Origin: RGIG3701 sp030530205
GTDB taxonomy: Bacteria; Planctomycetota; Planctomycetia; Pirellulales; Thermoguttaceae
Reading direction: 5' to 3'
DNA length: 64,000 nt
Assembly: GCA_030530205.1 (NCBI GenBank)
Contig: JAUMVK010000014.1
Location: 23,143 to 87,142 of the forward strand
Positions 59,842 to 64,000 of the stretch are shown piece after piece. The notes under the pieces were generated by a model. It was given only the letters and a program-made list of their open reading frames with translations, made no database searches and was not told the DNA's origin. Numbering within the stretch: position 1 is the first letter of the stretch; every line of letters starts with the position of its first letter. Both the position numbers and the translations under genes were made by a program.

Positions 59842-62800
59842 ATGAAACCCAGCCGTTTCGTTTTCTTTTTTATTTTGGTTTCGTTCCTGATTTCCGCGTT
59901 TTCTCTGGTCATTTCACCGAGTCACGCCATGGATTGGCGCACGTGGGCGGAACTTCCTGTTTGCAGGGACGGACGTATTATGCCATTAGACGCCTTCGCC
60001 CGGTCGAACGTACGTCTGATTTGCGGCCGGAACGCGCCAAGGATCGTGATGGAAGACGGTAAAAAACGGAAATTCACCGCGGCGGAGCTTTATTTCGCGT
60101 GGCTGGCCGAGCCGGAACGATGGGCTGAAATTTCGTTCATCCCGCTGACCGACGTGGCTTTGCGCGAGTGGATGGGGCTTCCCCTTTTGAGTGAGTCCGG
60201 TGAGCGGCTTACGGCTGTTTCGCCCGCGGACATTTCAAGGCTTTACAATTCTAAAGATTTTAACGCGAAACTCGCCCGAATGCTTCAGAAACTTGAGGAG
60301 GCTGAAGCTCTTGTGGCAAAAGCAAATGCGGAGGGAACGGTTACCGGGACGGAATTGGAACAGGCGAAACTTCTGGCGAAAGAAAGTGGAAAACTCCGCG
60401 AGAAACTTGACCAGTTGGAAAGTCGGTACGTTGCGTGGCTTCGTCTGACGTTTAACCCCGTGCGGACGGCTGGTTCGCTTAACGCACAGAACGAGCAGAG
60501 CGCCTGGACTTCTGTTCTGAATGACGCGGCGTACGTGGACTACATGGGGCAGATCGTTTCTGTGTCGTACGTCGAGCAGAATCTGATTTTTATGCTTTGC
60601 GGCGAGTACGAGCCAAGAATCTCCCTGCGCGGGGCGGCGATGGAAAAGATTTCGGCCGAGGAACTTGCTCGGATCCACGACGAGCTGAAAGTTCCCGACC
60701 GCCCGGATCGGCGTTTCACCCCGCACGAGCTTTACGTCTCGCTGAAGCGGGACGCGAAACTCTGGAAGCACGTCCCGTTTTTGCGACTGGAAAGCGTGGA
60801 ACTGCGCAAGATTCTGGGCCTTCCGACCGCGCCGGAGGGGGAAACGCCCATGATTTTTGTCGCGCCGCTCGAACTTTTGACCGCAATGCAGGAAAAAGAC
60901 GGGAATATTCGGGACGCTTTGGCAAAAAAGACGGTTTCCGAGGAGGCGGCGAGGGAACTGAATCGGCTTCAAATGGCGGTCCAGTTTTACTGCTACTGGG
61001 TGGATGGTCAACTTTTGAATTCCGTGCCTCTTGGGGAGCGGTTTTACACAGATTTTACCCAGTTCTCTAACTGCTGGTTCGGTCAGGGACGTGCCATAAT
61101 GGGTCCTGCACAGCCGCTTGATGTTCAACTTCTGACGATTATCCTTGAGCGGGATCCAGCCCTTTTCCAGAAAATGGCTTCCGGGTGGCGGACCGTCTCG
61201 CCGCAAGTCACGCTGAACCAGGCGATCCAGACGGGCAAAATCACCCCGCCGCAATGGGATTTTCTGCTTTCGTGCATGGGGCCGGACTCGCCGGAATTCG
61301 CGTTTTTCAAAGCCGCTCAGGACGTTTCACGTGCTTTCGAGGCTGTACATGCCACGTTGGTTCAACCAGATTTAAAGTCGGATTTGGCCACCCAAACCTT
61401 ACTGATCCAGATTTCAGACCGGCTTGCGGATTTGAGGAAAAGCGTCGATGCTCTGCTTGTACCCTTCAACGCTTTGTGCGCCTCGGCCCGGGGGAAACTC
61501 CCGGAAAAACTCACGAAAGCGGACGAAGACTGGTACTCCATGCTGGTCGTGAGCCGCGTTTCGCTTCGGAATTTCGCGCTTTGTGCCGCGTCACTTCAGT
61601 ACGCGCTTTTTGATGAAGATTCCGCTCCGGGGATACTCCCGACCGTAGAAGCGGGGCCGCTCGATCGGAATCGCACGGAGTCGGTTCAGGTTTTCACGAT
61701 ACAATTCTCGCCGAATTTTCAACCGTGGCTGAGTCTCAACGCGCTGCTTTTCGGGGATTTGGAACACGGTTTCCCGGCGGACTGGCCGGTAGAGGCGCGT
61801 GCGGAAATGGGCTCGGCGCGTGCCGCGTTCAAGCAAATGGTCGAAGCCTGGAAGAAAAATGACAAGAAATCGTTCGAGGAATTAAGCCAAAAATTCGCTT
61901 CGGCACTTCAAACGGCCGCGGAGGAACTGGAAGAAGCCCGGGCGCGCGTTCTGCCGGAAGGGGAACTGGACGTCGAGGCCCTAGCGAACACGAAGTACCC
62001 GGCCAGCCCGTTCAAAATGGGGCTTGAAACGTGGTACTTGCGTCTGCGTCCGTTTACATTCGCGTGGATATTCCCGTTTGCCGCCACACTGATCCTGGGC
62101 GCTTCGTGTGTTTTCCAGATACTTTCCCGAAAAAGTGAAATCTCAGGTGACTCGGATTCGCTTCGAGTCTTTGAATCTTTCGGCTCGTTGGCCTTCTGGC
62201 TCGGTTTTGGCCTCTTTTTTATCGGAATCTTGTTCACAACTGTGGGACTTGCTCTTCGTTCCTGGATCATGAATCGTGCGCCGGTGACGAATATGTTCGA
62301 GACCATCGTTTTTGTGGCGTGGTCTGCCGGCGTTTTGGGGATTTGCCTGACGTTCCGCGTGCAGTTCGCCCGGATGATCTCGCTCGGCTGGAACGCGGCC
62401 AAAGTCGGCCCTTCCGAAACGCCCGCGGGGAAACCCTTCCGCGCGGTTTGCTGGTCCGTGCGGGTTTTGCTGGCGGCGGGAATTTTCTTCCTGCTGGGCT
62501 TTTATGGCCTAGGAAACGGGTCCGGCTACACCGCGATCCGGCTCACTCCGGCGCTGGCGGTTGGCGCGGCTGTGCCTTCCCTTTCCGCCTGGATCGAATG
62601 GCTCGCCGGGGTTTTGATGCTCGGCGTGTTCCTGTGGTGGGTCCCACTTTTCCTGATCGCGCCGTTGGCGGGGTGCTGGCTTTACGTCACGAAAAACCAG
62701 TGGTCGGATGAAGACCGCGGTCGGGTGGAGCGTCAGCGGTTCCAGCGCCCGTTTTTCGCGTGCGCTTCGGCGTTCGTCGTGTTCCTGATTTCTTGGATCG

Positions 62801-63414
62801 CGGTTTCCTTCCCGGACGTTTTCAAGCCCGATTTGCGGAATCTCGCGCCGATTTTGCGGGATAATTACTGGCTGGCGGTCCACGTGATCACGATCGTGGC
62901 GAGTTACGGCGCCGGGATGCTCGCGTGGGGTCTGGCGAACGGCTCGCTCGTGTGCTACATTTTCGGAAGATATGGCACGGACGCGGCCGGAAAACGCACG
63001 CCACCGGAGATTTGCCGGACGCTTTCGGAACTCCTTTACCGCTGCATGCAGGCCGCCGTGCTGCTGCTCGTCATCGGGACGATCCTGGGCGGACTTTGGG
63101 CTGACGTTTCGTGGGGGAGATTCTGGAGCTGGGACCGCAAGGAGGTCTGGGCGCTCATTTCCCTTTTCGTTTATCTGCTGATCCTTCACGGCCGGTACGT
63201 GCGGCTGCTCGGCGAGTTTACGCTTGCGGTCGGCTCGGTCCTCGGCGCGTTTGCGATCATCATGGCGTGGTACGGCGTGAACTACGTCATGGGGAGCGCG
63301 CTGCACGGCTACGGCGCCGGTTCCGGCTCGCTGATCTACGCGTGGCTCGTGGTTGGCGCGAACTGCCTGCTGATTCTGGGCGCGGTCGTTCGGTACTCGA
63401 TCGAGATGAAGTAG
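59842..63414 (+). CDS. ccsA: CcsA-type cytochrome c synthase with long N-terminal part
   Basis: 1190 residues. A signal peptide (about 1-30) leads to some 700 periplasmic residues with two similar units (CRDGRIMPLDAFARSNVRLICG... and FTPHELYVSLKRDAKLWKHVPFLRLESVELRKILGLP, compare FTAAELYFAWLAEPERWAEISFIPLTDVALREWMGLP), suggesting an internal duplication. From about 735 come membrane helices and the CcsA domain, with the WWD motif WGRFWSWDRKEVWALI near 1093-1108 that presents heme, and conserved histidines near it (HVITIVASYGAG, HGRYVR). With ResB it forms System II. Standard CcsA is about 300-400 residues; the long N-terminus resembles fused CcsBA-like planctomycete proteins. Confidence 0.83.
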   Translation: MKPSRFVFFFILVSFLISAFSLVISPSHAMDWRTWAELPVCRDGRIMPLDAFARSNVRLICGRNAPRIVMEDGKKRKFTAAELYFAWLAEPERWAEISFIPLTDVALREWMGLPLLSESGERLTAVSPADISRLYNSKDFNAKLARMLQKLEEAEALVAKANAEGTVTGTELEQAKLLAKESGKLREKLDQLESRYVAWLRLTFNPVRTAGSLNAQNEQSAWTSVLNDAAYVDYMGQIVSVSYVEQNLIFMLCGEYEPRISLRGAAMEKISAEELARIHDELKVPDRPDRRFTPHELYVSLKRDAKLWKHVPFLRLESVELRKILGLPTAPEGETPMIFVAPLELLTAMQEKDGNIRDALAKKTVSEEAARELNRLQMAVQFYCYWVDGQLLNSVPLGERFYTDFTQFSNCWFGQGRAIMGPAQPLDVQLLTIILERDPALFQKMASGWRTVSPQVTLNQAIQTGKITPPQWDFLLSCMGPDSPEFAFFKAAQDVSRAFEAVHATLVQPDLKSDLATQTLLIQISDRLADLRKSVDALLVPFNALCASARGKLPEKLTKADEDWYSMLVVSRVSLRNFALCAASLQYALFDEDSAPGILPTVEAGPLDRNRTESVQVFTIQFSPNFQPWLSLNALLFGDLEHGFPADWPVEARAEMGSARAAFKQMVEAWKKNDKKSFEELSQKFASALQTAAEELEEARARVLPEGELDVEALANTKYPASPFKMGLETWYLRLRPFTFAWIFPFAATLILGASCVFQILSRKSEISGDSDSLRVFESFGSLAFWLGFGLFFIGILFTTVGLALRSWIMNRAPVTNMFETIVFVAWSAGVLGICLTFRVQFARMISLGWNAAKVGPSETPAGKPFRAVCWSVRVLLAAGIFFLLGFYGLGNGSGYTAIRLTPALAVGAAVPSLSAWIEWLAGVLMLGVFLWWVPLFLIAPLAGCWLYVTKNQWSDEDRGRVERQRFQRPFFACASAFVVFLISWIAVSFPDVFKPDLRNLAPILRDNYWLAVHVITIVASYGAGMLAWGLANGSLVCYIFGRYGTDAAGKRTPPEICRTLSELLYRCMQAAVLLLVIGTILGGLWADVSWGRFWSWDRKEVWALISLFVYLLILHGRYVRLLGEFTLAVGSVLGAFAIIMAWYGVNYVMGSALHGYGAGSGSLIYAWLVVGANCLLILGAVVRYSIEMK

Positions 63415-63475
63415 AATTAAAGGAAATTCTCAAAACGTTAGCAGTGCGATTTGGAATTTATCTCACTTGAAGAAC

Positions 63476-63575
63476 GCAAAGTCCGCCAAGTTTTTAAAAG
63501 TCGTTTACGATACGCCGCGCAAACGCAGTCTCCCATCTTCCTCATTTAAAACTTCGCGAACTTCGCGGACTTTGC
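63476..63575. repeat. Inverted repeat with GCAAAGTCCGC arms
   Basis: GCAAAGTCCGC (63476-63486) and GCGGACTTTGC (63565-63575) are perfect complements, continued inward by AAGTTTTTAAAA and TTTAAAACTT. The 100-bp element lies in the otherwise empty stretch after ccsA and looks like another intergenic repeat family. Confidence 0.7.
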
Positions 63576-63706
63576 GTGAGTTTTTATCCTGCCTGATTTG
63601 ATTCGATTTTTCCAGAAAATCCCATCAAGGCTTTCACGACCCTGAAATTTTTTCACTTTTTTTCCAAAAAAATTCTCAAAAAGGTCTTTTTTTTATCAGG
63701 TGTCCC

Positions 63707-63735
63707 TTGTAACAAATTGCCTATTGTGTTATACT
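63707..63735 (+). promoter_or_regulatory. Promoter of the structured RNA
   Basis: TTGTAA (63707-63712), 17-base spacer, TATACT (63730-63735). Transcription would begin near 63742. Confidence 0.7.
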
Positions 63736-63741
63736 AGGGAC

Positions 63742-63971
63742 AGAGTTAAGGGAAATCCTTAACACAAATAACCCAACGCCTAATGAGCGGGAACTACCTA
63801 TTGGTGAGCCGATACTGAGCTCGTAAGGGGCCTGAATTATTTGTCTTCAGAGAATGTATCTGTGCGTGACTCCTCGAGAGAACGCACATCACAAGATATT
63901 GAAGCACAGGTACCCGCCTTTAACCTACGGGCTCTCCAATAATCCTGCTAACCTGGCTGTTGGTTTTTTTT
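63742..63971 (+). ncRNA. ssrS: Structured RNA, probably 6S RNA
   Basis: About 230 nt between a strong promoter and a T-run (63964-63970). After a 5' hairpin (GTTAAGG/CCTTAAC, 63745-63762) the ends of the main part pair: CCAACGCC with GGCTGTTGG, GCGGG with CCTGC, TATTGG-T-GAGCC with GGCTC-T-CCAATA. An open middle follows, then an upper arm (CTTCA/TGAAG, GTGCG/CGCAC). A long rod with a large bubble, and the 3' bubble strand ACCCGCCTTTAACCTACGGGCTC, resemble 6S RNA, which mimics an open promoter and binds sigma 70 polymerase. No long reading frame inside. No signature of tmRNA, RNase P or SRP RNA seen. Structure convincing, family less so. Confidence 0.55.
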
Positions 63972-64000
63972 ATTAAGTTAGGAGTTGGAAGTTAGGAGTT

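Noticed and set aside
63742..63971. tmRNA, RNase P RNA or SRP RNA
   Set aside because: No tRNA-like ends or tag frame, no RNase P core signature and no SRP GGAAG/AGCA loop seen.

Overview
The window looks like part of a Planctomycetota (or closely related PVC) chromosome. The evidence is a DUF1559 pseudopilin with the H-X9-DG C-terminal motif, a PEP-CTERM-anchored beta-helix protein, Tat-exported RRDFL/RRNFL enzymes, a TatC with a very long first periplasmic insert, a GYF_2 membrane protein and a large degenerate CHAT/TPR protein. LpxB, LptD, an OprB-type porin and FliQ/FliR/FlhB show a diderm cell with at least part of a flagellar export apparatus. The NfnA/NfnB pair suggests a fermentative or anaerobic life. 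Most of the window is GC-rich with good -35/-10 promoters.

Layout. (1) 3-2216: end of a DUF499 ATPase of the phage-defence type. (2) about 2217-11300: a strongly AT-rich island, compositionally foreign. Its first part (2662-8979) is a compact one-strand RiPP gene cluster: radical SAM/SPASM enzyme, PqqD/MftB-like recognition protein, an unlisted 40-residue Cys-rich precursor peptide (4026-4148), an amidohydrolase-GNAT fusion, a small alpha/alpha-toroid protein, a second radical SAM enzyme with a B12-binding-like N-terminus, a creatininase-family (MftE-like) peptidase and a methyltransferase. It is followed by a decayed IS5-family element and a two-gene CBASS-like defence module (SLATT membrane effector plus CD-NTase). 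(3) 11300-23180: Nramp-like transporter, PEP-CTERM protein, GYF protein, TIM-barrel isomerase, CHAT/TPR protein, asnA. (4) 23180-38000: lpxB, a thiamine-synthase-like fragment inside two inverted copies of a 380-410 bp repeat, an oligogalacturonate-lyase-like enzyme, LOG protein, fliQ-fliR facing a truncated flhB, lptD, pseudopilin, nfnB/nfnA. (5) 38000-51300: porin, Gfo/Idh oxidoreductase, heparinase II/III protein, lactonase, membrane glycosyltransferase-like protein, GH39 enzyme, CstA, ClC. (6) 51400-64000: two paralogous bPH-like proteins, a lipoprotein, tatC, resB, an OYE-type reductase, rimI, a 1190-residue ccsA, and at the right edge a structured RNA resembling 6S RNA.

Working together: the RiPP genes have the core logic of mycofactocin (SPASM enzyme, RRE protein, creatininase peptidase, short precursor) but a different Cys-rich precursor tail and extra tailoring enzymes, so they may make an undescribed peptide-derived cofactor or natural product. 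resB and ccsA form a System II cytochrome c assembly machine; tatC serves the Tat-signal enzymes; the polysaccharide enzymes and porin fit degradation of acidic plant or algal glycans. Several intergenic repeat families (short palindromes, a long inverted element, GC-rich hairpins) are spread through the GC-rich part.
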